A DNA stretch of 6,078 nucleotides from an uncultured Actinomycetes bacterium. Its GTDB lineage: Bacteria > Actinomycetota > Actinomycetes > Nanopelagicales > Nanopelagicaceae. Under the pieces are notes generated by a model. It searched no databases. It saw nothing but the letters and a program-made list of their open reading frames with translations, and had not been told where the DNA came from. The position numbers were made by a program, and so were the translations under genes. The stretch is taken from the NCBI GenBank assembly GCA_903820565.1, contig CAIJHZ010000114.1:1-6078 (forward strand), read 5' to 3'. Numbering within the stretch: position 1 is the first letter of the stretch; each line of letters starts with the position of its first letter. Positions 1-5,184 of this stretch are shown here, piece after piece.

Positions 1-619
1 GAATTTTCATTTTTACACGCTGTCCCGAGCCTATGCCTCGCGCCGAATCGCTTCCGTTATCGTCAACCACACCATTGTTATTTATTGAATTTGCCTCAAT
101 ATAAAGACTTGAACAGTATTTTTTGGTAACCGCAATGAATGGAAAACACGCACCGTAAGTGCTGCAACTTTGTGAATTATCTTTTTTATAGGCAACGAAT
201 GGATTTAATCTAAACTTTGTAAAACCCGTTGGAACCCAAGAGTTATCAGCAACTGCAGCACTATAAGCCGCTGCTTCAGCCGCTGCTTCAGCCGCAGCCG
301 CATCAGATCTAGCCTTTGCAGCAGCAACAAGCCTGTTCTTCTCTTGCATCTGCGAGTATTTATTGAACCCAACCGAGACCCCACCAAGAATCAAAACCGC
401 AATAACTGCGAGAGCGATAATCTTTTGTTGCTTAGAAAAGTTTGAAATCATGCCCTGCACTTGAGCGAGTAGCTGCTTTTCTCCAGGAGTTACGCTAGAG
501 GAAGTTACCGCCTCCTGTGGAGTCTTCGCGGCAACTGGGACTGCCGGCAAATCTTTCCCGCAAAAGCGACACAGCTTGGCTTGGTCTTTAATTTCCTCGG
601 CACAGAAAGGACAAATCAC
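1..619 (-). CDS. Zinc-ribbon, single-pass membrane protein (C-terminus beyond window)
   Basis: The gene reads from 619 leftward and leaves the window after 206 complete codons, so its C-terminus is not seen. The start is GTG (619-617), supported by GGAG on the minus strand (631-628) with 8 nt spacing; the zinc ribbon begins at once (MICPFC). Residues 3-20 form a CxxC...CxxC zinc ribbon (C3, C6, C17, C20, then G21). A polar linker follows, then a hydrophobic helix at about 67-85, and an Ala/Glu-rich segment at about 98-124 likely to be helical. A domain from about 127 has C152, C158 and C169, then a SLYIEA strand and a GQRVKMKI strand, suggesting an outward-facing beta-rich domain. By charge (K63, K66 before the helix; few basic residues just after) the zinc ribbon should be cytoplasmic. 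Such ribbon-helix-outer-domain proteins recur in actinobacteria without a firm function. It could be a sensor or envelope protein; I do not assign a role. The reading frame is clear although it lacks an ATG. Confidence 0.85.
   Translation of the reverse strand, partial: MICPFCAEEIKDQAKLCRFCGKDLPAVPVAAKTPQEAVTSSSVTPGEKQLLAQVQGMISNFSKQQKIIALAVIAVLILGGVSVGFNKYSQMQEKNRLVAAAKARSDAAAAEAAAEAAAYSAAVADNSWVPTGFTKFRLNPFVAYKKDNSQSCSTYGACFPFIAVTKKYCSSLYIEANSINNNGVVDDNGSDSARGIGSGQRVKMKI
267..293. repeat. 12-bp tandem repeat encoding the Ala/Glu-rich linker
   Basis: The 12-mer GCTGCTTCAGCC occurs twice in tandem (270-281 and 282-293), preceded by GCC and followed by a diverged GCA-GCC-GCA. On the minus strand it encodes repeats of Ala-Glu-Ala-Ala in the linker after the membrane helix of the zinc-ribbon protein. 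The unit is a multiple of 3, so copy-number changes would lengthen or shorten the linker without a frameshift. Confidence 0.7.
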
Positions 620-627
620 AGAAGTAT

Positions 628-631
628 CTCC
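628..631 (-). promoter_or_regulatory. Shine-Dalgarno deciding the GTG start at 619
   Basis: GGAG on the minus strand lies 8 nt upstream of the GTG at 619-617. It supports this non-ATG start, which places the first zinc-ribbon cysteine at residue 3. The next in-frame ATG is at residue 57 and would remove the whole zinc ribbon. Confidence 0.65.
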
Positions 632-784
632 AAACGCTCTGGCGGGGGATGGGATTCCCAACCTCGAATAAGGGAAATTTAACTCATAACCTTGCAACTG
701 AACAGAGTATGGCCCGAAGAGTCACGGAATGTTCACATTCAAGTTAAAGGAGCCAGCCACCTTCATCCGCAAGCGCAGGCCTAA

Positions 785-813
785 TTGACCATTTTGGGCG
801 TGTTGCCCAATGT
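785..813 (+). promoter_or_regulatory. Candidate promoter with a dyad in the spacer
   Basis: TTGACC (785-790) is a good -35 match. After 17 nt comes CAATGT (808-813), a weak -10 that keeps the A at position 2 and T at position 6. The inverted repeat TTGGGC/GCCCAA (794-799, 805-810) sits in the spacer and overlaps the -10, a typical position for an operator. The predicted start would be near 820, giving a leader of about 58 nt before the ATG at 878. The weak -10 keeps confidence low. Confidence 0.3.
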
Positions 814-863
814 GTCGCCTTTCGGAGAGGACGATTGAGCCAATAGATCTTTACTACTTCAAC

Positions 864-870
864 GGAGAGG
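864..870 (+). promoter_or_regulatory. Shine-Dalgarno of the small membrane protein
   Basis: GGAGAGG lies 7 nt upstream of the ATG at 878, a strong site. It supports both the start and the reality of this otherwise unrecognised gene. Confidence 0.7.
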
Positions 871-877
871 CAGAACA

Positions 878-1234
878 ATGGATCAAAATCTCAATGCAAA
901 GAGAGTTCACAACACAGAGCTTGGCTTTAACACAACTCGCTTAGTCTTTATTTTCGGCAATTTAGCGACACTAGCCATGATCACTTTTGGAGATCTAAGT
1001 GGCGACTCACTAAAGCTAGCCTTAACTGCAATTGTTGTCATTATTAATATTGCTAGCGTTCTCTCATTTGACACAGAACTTAAGCAGTTTCAAGCAATTG
1101 GTCATGACACAAGTGAAGAGAATTCAAACTATGCCAAGGCAGGCGCGAAGAACCCTTGGGGCGCATTCAGAGTCTTTTGTGTGTTGATCTGTGTTGTCGC
1201 AGCGGTAACTCAATGGATGGCAATTAATGCATAG
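878..1234 (+). CDS. Small three-helix membrane protein, unknown function
   Basis: I do not recognise a family. The 118-residue product has three hydrophobic segments likely to cross the membrane: about 22-38, 45-64 and 97-116. The N-terminal 20 residues are polar. The loop between helices 2 and 3 (about 65-96) is hydrophilic and mixed-charge (DTELKQ, HDTSEEN, AKAGAKNP). An FRVFCVLICVV stretch puts two cysteines in helix 3. The start is well supported by GGAGAGG. The stop overlaps the next gene by 8 nt (ATGCATAG), so the two are probably co-transcribed and possibly translationally coupled. A hand count of 901-960 gives 25 G+C of 60, more AT-rich than a sampled stretch of the VWA gene. It could be an envelope accessory protein or, given the sigma gene downstream, part of a membrane signalling set, but nothing in the sequence proves that. 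Confidence 0.75.
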   Translation: MDQNLNAKRVHNTELGFNTTRLVFIFGNLATLAMITFGDLSGDSLKLALTAIVVIINIASVLSFDTELKQFQAIGHDTSEENSNYAKAGAKNPWGAFRVFCVLICVVAAVTQWMAINA

Positions 1235-1514
1235 CTTGGCAATATTGATTAAGGGAAAGGCCAAGGCTGGATCAGTCTGCTTAGCTTTTGCTTTGCTTAC
1301 AACATCGTGTAGTTCATCGAAACCAGAAGCAAGTCTTACCGAACTTATCGATCGGGTGTGCACAGTTATGGAACCTATCGGTTATGACTATACCCAAAGT
1401 GCAATTGATTCATTAGGTGAAGACGTACAAAGGCAAGTACTTGCCGACATCAAAGAGATAGAGAAGTTATCTCCATCTACTCTTGAAATTCCACTCAGAA
1501 CTTTGTGTAACTAG
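1227..1514 (+). CDS. Small putative lipoprotein or secreted protein
   Basis: The product is 95 residues. The N-terminus has lysines at 9, 11 and 13, a hydrophobic stretch at about 14-24 and then LLTTSC with Cys28 followed by Ser-rich SSSKPE. This looks like a lipoprotein signal peptide with Cys28 as the lipidated residue, but the -3 residue is Thr rather than the usual Leu/Val/Ile, so ordinary secretion is an alternative. The mature part (about 67 residues) is mainly predicted helical and has two further cysteines, C45 and C94, which could form a disulfide outside the cell. The family is not recognised. The ATG overlaps the stop of the upstream membrane-protein gene (ATGCATAG) with a weak GGATGG 6 nt upstream, suggesting coupled translation. 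A later in-frame TTG (codon 4 or 7) would shorten the long n-region and cannot be excluded. Confidence 0.65.
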   Translation: MHSLAILIKGKAKAGSVCLAFALLTTSCSSSKPEASLTELIDRVCTVMEPIGYDYTQSAIDSLGEDVQRQVLADIKEIEKLSPSTLEIPLRTLCN

Positions 1515-1561
1515 GTACCAGGTTGACTAGCTTGCGCTCTATGCGAATTTCAGCATTAAGG

Positions 1562-1574
1562 TAAACTACAAAGA
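1562..1574 (+). promoter_or_regulatory. Candidate leaderless promoter (-10) of the sigma gene
   Basis: TAAACT (1562-1567) fits the TAnnnT pattern of actinobacterial -10 elements. It ends 6 nt before the A of the ATG at 1574, so transcription would start at the start codon itself. The nearest purine-rich stretch, AAGG at 1558-1561, is 12 nt from the ATG and is a poor Shine-Dalgarno. No clear -35 is seen at matching distance: TTGACT (1523-1528) and TTGCGC (1532-1537) are too far. Leaderless mRNAs are common in actinobacteria; this assignment is inferred from spacing only. Confidence 0.35.
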
Positions 1575-2107
1575 TGAGTCGTTGGCAAGATGATGTAACT
1601 GCTGAAGAGTGGGAGAGTTGGCAGCGTATTGCACGCAATGCGTCTCACGGGCGAAATCGCAGCAGCATGAACAGCTCGCAAGATCTTTCATCAAATGTTA
1701 TTGAGAAACTTCTAAAGGAAGATAACCGCCCCGAAAATATTGAAGCCTGGATTTGGCGAGTAACAAGAACCACCTTCATCGATATGTGGCGAGCGCGCAG
1801 TAAATTCACCAAGGTTGATATCGACAACTATCAAGACGAAGATGATCACCAATTCTTGCGCCAAGTATCGGAAACATTGATGGGACCAAAGACTGCCTAC
1901 ATGCTGCAAGAGTCGGTCAACGAAGTTCTTGGCTTCTTATCTGAAAAGCATCAAAAACTAGTCTTGATGTATGCAGCCGGCTTTTCTCCCACAGAAATAG
2001 CCGAGGAGTTGGCGTACGGAAGCCCGCAAGCTGTTTCCAATCAGCTGCGCCGAATTCAGGATGAGCTTAAAGAGCGCATGGAAAGCACCGACCGCTACAA
2101 GCTCTAG
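1574..2107 (+). CDS. RNA polymerase sigma factor, ECF-like (sigma-70 family)
   Basis: The 177-residue product would bind core RNA polymerase and direct it to alternative promoters. Residues about 34-77 match sigma region 2: SSQDLSSNVIEKLL, then a Trp-rich IEAWIWRVTRTTFIDMWRARSK, like the common ECF pattern of P-x-AWLxRIARN-x-xID-x-xR. A short acidic linker (about 82-100, DIDNYQDEDD) follows, without region 3. Residues about 112-168 match region 4: LGFLSEKHQKLVLMYAAGFSPTEIAEEL, then a helix-turn-helix recognition stretch (SPQAVSNQLRRIQDELKE). Length and two-domain layout fit a minimal ECF sigma. No anti-sigma factor (zinc-binding or membrane) is recognisable next to it; the membrane protein and putative lipoprotein upstream could fill such a role but show no anti-sigma motif. 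The acidic linker is longer and more charged than I expect for the family. The local G+C is low (20 of 60 at 1681-1740). Confidence 0.85.
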   Translation: MSRWQDDVTAEEWESWQRIARNASHGRNRSSMNSSQDLSSNVIEKLLKEDNRPENIEAWIWRVTRTTFIDMWRARSKFTKVDIDNYQDEDDHQFLRQVSETLMGPKTAYMLQESVNEVLGFLSEKHQKLVLMYAAGFSPTEIAEELAYGSPQAVSNQLRRIQDELKERMESTDRYKL

Positions 2108-2161
2108 CTATCTCAGCCTTCTAGCCCGCTAGCACTCTGGTCTCTGTACACCCTGCGCGCA

Positions 2162-2187
2162 CACCACCGACAAATTTGTCAGTGGTG
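2162..2187. promoter_or_regulatory. 26-nt palindrome (operator or hairpin terminator)
   Basis: The left arm CACCACCGACAAA (2162-2174) pairs with the right arm TTTGTCAGTGGTG (2175-2187) at every position but one (C2168 against A2181). As RNA it would give an 11-position stem with an AATT loop, 55 nt after the sigma gene stop. It is followed by CCCGCTACC, not a T-run, so it is not a classic intrinsic terminator, though many actinobacterial terminators lack the T-run. The perfect central symmetry also fits a dimeric repressor operator. I cannot choose between the two. Confidence 0.55.
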
Positions 2188-2286
2188 CCCGCTACCTTGT
2201 GGATATGTCACTGATACACCACCTCCTCGCGCGTGAGATCGGTCCTGCCTTCTAACAGTTAGCCCTGCCCGCACACTCTGGGGCCA

Positions 2287-2304
2287 CGAGTTCGAAACTC
2301 GAAC
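2287..2304. promoter_or_regulatory. Interlocked inverted repeats upstream of the VWA operon
   Basis: Two perfect dyads share bases: CGAGTT-CGA-AACTCG (2287-2301) and GTTCGA-AAC-TCGAAC (2290-2304). They lie about 100 nt upstream of the VWA start codon. Overlapping dyads 3 bp apart would let a dimeric regulator bind in two registers. The sequence is not an exact GAAC-N4-GTTC LexA-type box. Regulator binding is inferred; the symmetry is directly visible. Confidence 0.45.
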
Positions 2305-2390
2305 CAAAAATACTTTTGCAATCTTGATTACTTTCCCCCCTCCAAATACGTCTTACAGAGTAGAGGCCCAAAAAACCTGAACTTCCAACG

Positions 2391-2396
2391 AAAGGA
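2391..2396 (+). promoter_or_regulatory. Shine-Dalgarno of the VWA gene
   Basis: AAAGGA lies 6 nt upstream of the ATG at 2403 and supports that start; no upstream in-frame start has a comparable site. Confidence 0.6.
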
Positions 2397-2402
2397 AACG
2401 CA

Positions 2403-3734
2403 ATGAACGTAAAAGCACTGCTCGATATCGACCTTGTAGCTCTGGAATCAACAGAGAAGGTCACCATGATGCTAGACATGACCGCGCCAATTACGGATGC
2501 GGCGATGTCTCGCCCCGGACAAGCTGTCGAAGTTGTCCTTGACCGCAGCGGATCGATGTCTGGTCCGGTATTTGATTCAGCTAAGGAATCCATCCTGAAG
2601 CTAATCGATCGCCTTGCACCACAAGATTCATTTGGTTTGATTGCATTTGATGACCAAGCACTGATCGTTGCGCCAATGCGCACCATGGCAGATCACGATA
2701 TGCCAGCCCTTCGCAAGGCGGTGCGCCAAATGCAAACTGGCGGTAGCACAGACATCTCTGCTGGATACGCCATGGGTCTGCGCGAACTCTCTCGCGTTGC
2801 AACGGATGCTGGTGCAACCCTGCTTCTAATCTCTGATGGTCATGCAAACGCTGGCGAACAAGATCCAGCTGTGTTGGCACAGATTGCAACAACACATGCA
2901 ACTAACAAGGTCACAACTTCAACCATCGGCCTTGGCACAGGCTATGACGAGAAGATCCTTGAAGCTATGGCACAAGGCGGCAATGGCGCACATCGCTTTG
3001 CCTACACAATCGATGAAGCAATCGGTGCAATAGCAGCAGAGGTTGATGACTTACTAGAAAAGTCAGTTGTTAACGCAGTCATGCGCTTCACACCATCTCC
3101 TGCGCTCACAACTAACCCACGCATCGAAATCCTGCAGCGTTTGCCGCACTTCAAAGAAGGCGACACCTACGTGGTCCAGCTCGGTGATCTCTATGCGGGG
3201 GAGAACCGCCGCTTTGTGATCGACATCGAAGTACCAGGCATGCCAGCACTAGGTCTTGCAACCATTGCTGACCTCACTCTGGAATATCTAGATGTTGCAA
3301 AGATGGAAGAAATCACCGTCTCTGTGCCGATCCAGGTCAACGTTGTTCCAGATGATGTTGCTAAGGGCCGTTTGGCAGATCCTGTTGTGAGAGCAGAGCG
3401 CTTGATCCTGACTGCACAGACTGAAAAAGCAACAGCCATTGATGAGCTGCGCAATGGCAACAACGCCCAAGCATCATCACGCTTGAAATCAACTGCAGAA
3501 AAATTGCGTCGTGAAGCAAGCACCATCCGCGTCACAGATGAGCGCACCGCAGAATCACTTCAGATCATTACATCAGAAGCTGATGAGATGGATGCCCTTG
3601 CAAAGTCAGCAGAGTTTGATGACATTGCGTATTCATCAAAGCGCCTGAATGAAAACTTCTCTGAAAAATCTCGCGCTCGCAAGATGCGCAACCGTGATGA
3701 CAATCCAAAAACCCAAGATGACTACCTCAACTAA
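2403..3734 (+). CDS. Cytoplasmic VWA-domain protein with complete MIDAS
   Basis: The 443-residue product has no signal peptide or membrane helix, so it should be soluble. A short beta-rich N-terminus leads into a von Willebrand factor A domain at about 41-219. The metal-ion-dependent adhesion site is complete: D47-x-S49-x-S51 (DRSGSM), T116 in GGSTD and D145 in LISDGHANAG. Such domains bind Mg2+ or Mn2+ and a protein ligand. A beta-rich region (about 220-320, with LGDLYAGENRRFVIDIEVPG) resembles the sandwich following VWA in YfbK-like and cyanobacterial VWA proteins. The last 120 residues are charged and helical, ending in a basic/acidic tail (SEKSRARKMRNRDDNP). It is first in a tight operon with a cysteine phosphatase and an HDAC-like enzyme, so it may be the scaffold or substrate receptor for them; this is inference. 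No MoxR-type AAA ATPase, the usual VWA partner, is visible. A sampled 60-base stretch (2701-2760) has 36 G+C, richer than the neighbours sampled. Confidence 0.92.
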   Translation: MNVKALLDIDLVALESTEKVTMMLDMTAPITDAAMSRPGQAVEVVLDRSGSMSGPVFDSAKESILKLIDRLAPQDSFGLIAFDDQALIVAPMRTMADHDMPALRKAVRQMQTGGSTDISAGYAMGLRELSRVATDAGATLLLISDGHANAGEQDPAVLAQIATTHATNKVTTSTIGLGTGYDEKILEAMAQGGNGAHRFAYTIDEAIGAIAAEVDDLLEKSVVNAVMRFTPSPALTTNPRIEILQRLPHFKEGDTYVVQLGDLYAGENRRFVIDIEVPGMPALGLATIADLTLEYLDVAKMEEITVSVPIQVNVVPDDVAKGRLADPVVRAERLILTAQTEKATAIDELRNGNNAQASSRLKSTAEKLRREASTIRVTDERTAESLQIITSEADEMDALAKSAEFDDIAYSSKRLNENFSEKSRARKMRNRDDNPKTQDDYLN

Positions 3735-3738
3735 GGAG
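3733..3738 (+). promoter_or_regulatory. Shine-Dalgarno overlapping the VWA stop codon
   Basis: AAGGAG overlaps the last two bases of the TAA stop (3732-3734) and lies 6 nt upstream of the ATG at 3745. It fixes the phosphatase start at 3745 rather than the in-frame ATG at 3649, which would lie deep inside the VWA gene. Confidence 0.8.
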
Positions 3739-3744
3739 AATGCA

Positions 3745-4248
3745 ATGACACTTAAACACAATCATTATCCAGCGGCTCTCTTCTCAGAGATCCTTCCTAA
3801 CTTATTTCAAGGTGGCACAGATGACAACGACGTCATCCACGTCGCTCACGCAAGCTACAAGCGCCGCAGTGACATGCCATTTGATTCCATCATCACTATG
3901 TATGCCTGGGCAAGGCCTGCTGATTGGAATGTGCAGGAACTGCGTTATGGAATCCCTGACAATCTCATCTCCGATATCGACCTGAACCGATTACGCAAAG
4001 CTGTCGATTTTGCTCACCAGCAATGGAAATCCGGTGATCGTGTTCTGATCCGCTGCCAAGCAGGCCTGAACCGTTCGGGTCTTGTCTTAGCACTTGTCCT
4101 AATCAAAGAGGGCTATAGCCCAGATCAAGCAATTGATCTGATCCGCGCTAACCGCGGCGAAGATGCACTGTGTAACTCCCACTTCGAACAGTGGCTACTC
4201 ACAAGTGCAACTTCATTTATCAATCCACCTTCCTCGCTATCAGCCTAA
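3745..4248 (+). CDS. Dual-specificity-type cysteine protein phosphatase
   Basis: The 167-residue product should hydrolyse phosphate monoesters, most likely phosphotyrosine or phosphoserine/threonine on proteins, through a cysteinyl-phosphate intermediate in the cytoplasm. The P-loop is C104-Q-A-G-L-N-R110-S111-G (Cx5R followed by Ser), after a hydrophobic RVLIR strand and before a long helix (LVLALVLIKEGYS). D72 in GIPDN, 32 residues before the cysteine, fits the general acid. The usual His before the catalytic Cys is Arg103 here; this variant is, as far as I recall, not rare in small actinobacterial phosphatases. The C-terminus (RANRGEDALCNSHFEQWL) is typical of DSP folds. The start at 3745 is set by an AAGGAG site and leaves a 10-nt gap to the VWA gene; the HDAC-like gene follows after another 10 nt. 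A phosphoinositide- or RNA-directed DSP activity cannot be excluded. Confidence 0.88.
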   Translation: MTLKHNHYPAALFSEILPNLFQGGTDDNDVIHVAHASYKRRSDMPFDSIITMYAWARPADWNVQELRYGIPDNLISDIDLNRLRKAVDFAHQQWKSGDRVLIRCQAGLNRSGLVLALVLIKEGYSPDQAIDLIRANRGEDALCNSHFEQWLLTSATSFINPPSSLSA

Positions 4249-4252
4249 GGAG
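4247..4252 (+). promoter_or_regulatory. Shine-Dalgarno overlapping the phosphatase stop codon
   Basis: AAGGAG shares its first two bases with the TAA stop (4246-4248) and lies 6 nt before the ATG at 4259. It repeats the arrangement at the previous junction and rules out the longer in-frame start at 4163. Confidence 0.8.
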
Positions 4253-4258
4253 TACCTC

Positions 4259-5149
4259 ATGAGCAAGAAAGTCACACTGGTTCATTCACCTGAGTATGCC
4301 AACTGGTTTTTCTCAGATGATCACCCAACCCAGGGACGTCGCTTTATCAACGGCTATAACTTAATAGTTAGTGATCAGCGCATCCTTGAACCTCGTCTTG
4401 CAACAGCATCAGAGCTAGCAAGAGTCCATAGCGCTGGCTATATCAATGAGGTCACTAGTGAACACAGAAGTTCTGAGTGGAGCGGAGCGCGCGAAGACCT
4501 CGCGCGCTTTGCCACACTTTTTGCCGGTGGCACCTTGGTCGCACTTGATGCATTGCTGAATAAAGAAGCAGATGTTGCAATCCATCTACCTGCTGCAAAG
4601 CATCATGCCCAATACGACCACTCATCTGGTTTTTGTGTGTTTAATGATTTCGCGATAGCAGCAGACATTGCAACTAAGGATCATGGCTTAAAAGTTGCCA
4701 TCATTGATATTGATGCCCATCATGGTGATGGCGTAGAGAACCTAACTCGTGAAAATCCCAACGTGCTAACTTTCTCAATCCATGAGCAAGGAATCTTTCC
4801 TGGCACAGGCAACGCCGATGAACCAGAGAAGAATATCTTTAACTTCCCACTCAGCTTTGCAACTACTGGGTTAGGTGATAGCGCACTGTTGGCAGGTATC
4901 AATAGATTCATACCTATTGCTCGTGCCTTTCAACCTGATCTGCTATTCATCACATCAGGTGCTGATGGTCTAGCTGATGATCCGTTAACTCACTTGCAAT
5001 ACACAGTCGGCGGTTATGCAGTGGCGGCCAGAGAGTTGGCAAAGGCATTTGCTTACACACCAAAGTTGATGGGTGGGGCAGGTGGGTACTTGCCTGACAC
5101 TGGCACGCCTGAGGTGTGGGCTGCCGTTGCCGGGGAGATTTCTGCCTAG
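4259..5149 (+). CDS. Histone deacetylase-like zinc deacylase (class II-type)
   Basis: The 296-residue product belongs to the HDAC/acetoin-utilization/acetylpolyamine amidohydrolase superfamily and should remove acetyl or acyl groups from lysine or from polyamine-like amines. All catalytic positions are visible: the His pair H115-H116 (AAKHHA), the substrate-pocket GFCVFND at 124-130, zinc ligands D152 and H154 in IDIDAHHGDG with their partner Asp residues D150 and D157, the third zinc ligand D236 in SGADGLADDPL, and the transition-state Tyr277 in GGAGGY. The length is short for the family (usual 300-370) because of an abbreviated N-terminus and C-terminus. No signal peptide is present. It is the last gene of the VWA-phosphatase-deacylase operon, 10 nt after the phosphatase. 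Substrate is unknown: a protein partner shared with the phosphatase is the attractive inference, but a polyamine or acetoin-like small molecule is equally compatible with the residues seen. Confidence 0.92.
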   Translation: MSKKVTLVHSPEYANWFFSDDHPTQGRRFINGYNLIVSDQRILEPRLATASELARVHSAGYINEVTSEHRSSEWSGAREDLARFATLFAGGTLVALDALLNKEADVAIHLPAAKHHAQYDHSSGFCVFNDFAIAADIATKDHGLKVAIIDIDAHHGDGVENLTRENPNVLTFSIHEQGIFPGTGNADEPEKNIFNFPLSFATTGLGDSALLAGINRFIPIARAFQPDLLFITSGADGLADDPLTHLQYTVGGYAVAARELAKAFAYTPKLMGGAGGYLPDTGTPEVWAAVAGEISA

Positions 5150-5184
5150 TATTTTTCAAGAGTTTGAATTCGATTAGTTCCACC

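Larger units (their letters stand above)
620..877. other. Divergent intergenic region, 258 nt
   Basis: This stretch separates the minus-strand zinc-ribbon gene from the plus-strand membrane-protein gene, so promoters for both should lie here. It contains a short GAATG-TTCA-CATTC hairpin (727-740) and a TTGGGC-GTGTT-GCCCAA hairpin (794-810), plus a candidate plus-strand promoter listed separately. No convincing minus-strand promoter was found. Only very short or overlapping reading frames are present and none looks coding. Confidence 0.6.
2108..2402. other. Intergenic region before the VWA operon, 295 nt
   Basis: No credible gene is found. A 16-codon frame at 2205-2255 has no good ribosome site. 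The region holds a 26-nt near-perfect palindrome (2162-2187), a CTAAC-A-GTTAG palindrome (2252-2262), interlocked inverted repeats at 2287-2304, and a C6 run (2335-2340). A weak candidate promoter is TTGATT (2324-2329) with TACGTC 17 nt downstream (2347-2352), too poor to list on its own. Both termination of the sigma gene and control of the downstream operon should be located here. Confidence 0.6.

Noticed and set aside
727..740. GAATG-TTCA-CATTC hairpin in the divergent region
   Set aside because: Five-pair stem, short and not tied to a promoter element; could be chance.
810..947. Short plus-strand frame overlapping the start of the 878 gene
   Set aside because: It lacks a ribosome site and overlaps a gene with a strong one; no protein features.
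2205..2255. 16-codon reading frame with ATG at 2205
   Set aside because: No good ribosome site, no recognisable leader-peptide pattern such as a run of one amino acid, and no attenuator structure directly after it.
2287..2306. Possible tRNA T-arm (GAG-TTCGAAA-CTC)
   Set aside because: The loop fits a T-loop, but no matching acceptor strand, D-arm or anticodon arm is found in the preceding 70 nt, and no CCA is suitably placed.
2252..2686. 144-codon minus-strand frame over the VWA start
   Set aside because: It is antisense to the MIDAS-encoding part of the VWA gene, Ser/Arg-rich and matches no family; an antisense shadow.
3191..3547. 118-codon minus-strand frame inside the VWA gene
   Set aside because: Antisense shadow of a well-supported coding region with no motif of its own.
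2403..3734. TerY/TerF-type tellurite-resistance VWA cluster
   Set aside because: No TerD-like, TerC or kinase gene is in the window, and the phosphatase is Cx5R-type rather than PP2C.
3649..3744. Longer phosphatase starting at 3649
   Set aside because: This extension lies inside the VWA gene and has no ribosome site; AAGGAG at 3733-3738 sets the start at 3745.
4163..4258. Longer HDAC-like protein starting at 4163
   Set aside because: It overlaps the end of the phosphatase gene and lacks a ribosome site; AAGGAG at 4247-4252 fits ATG 4259.
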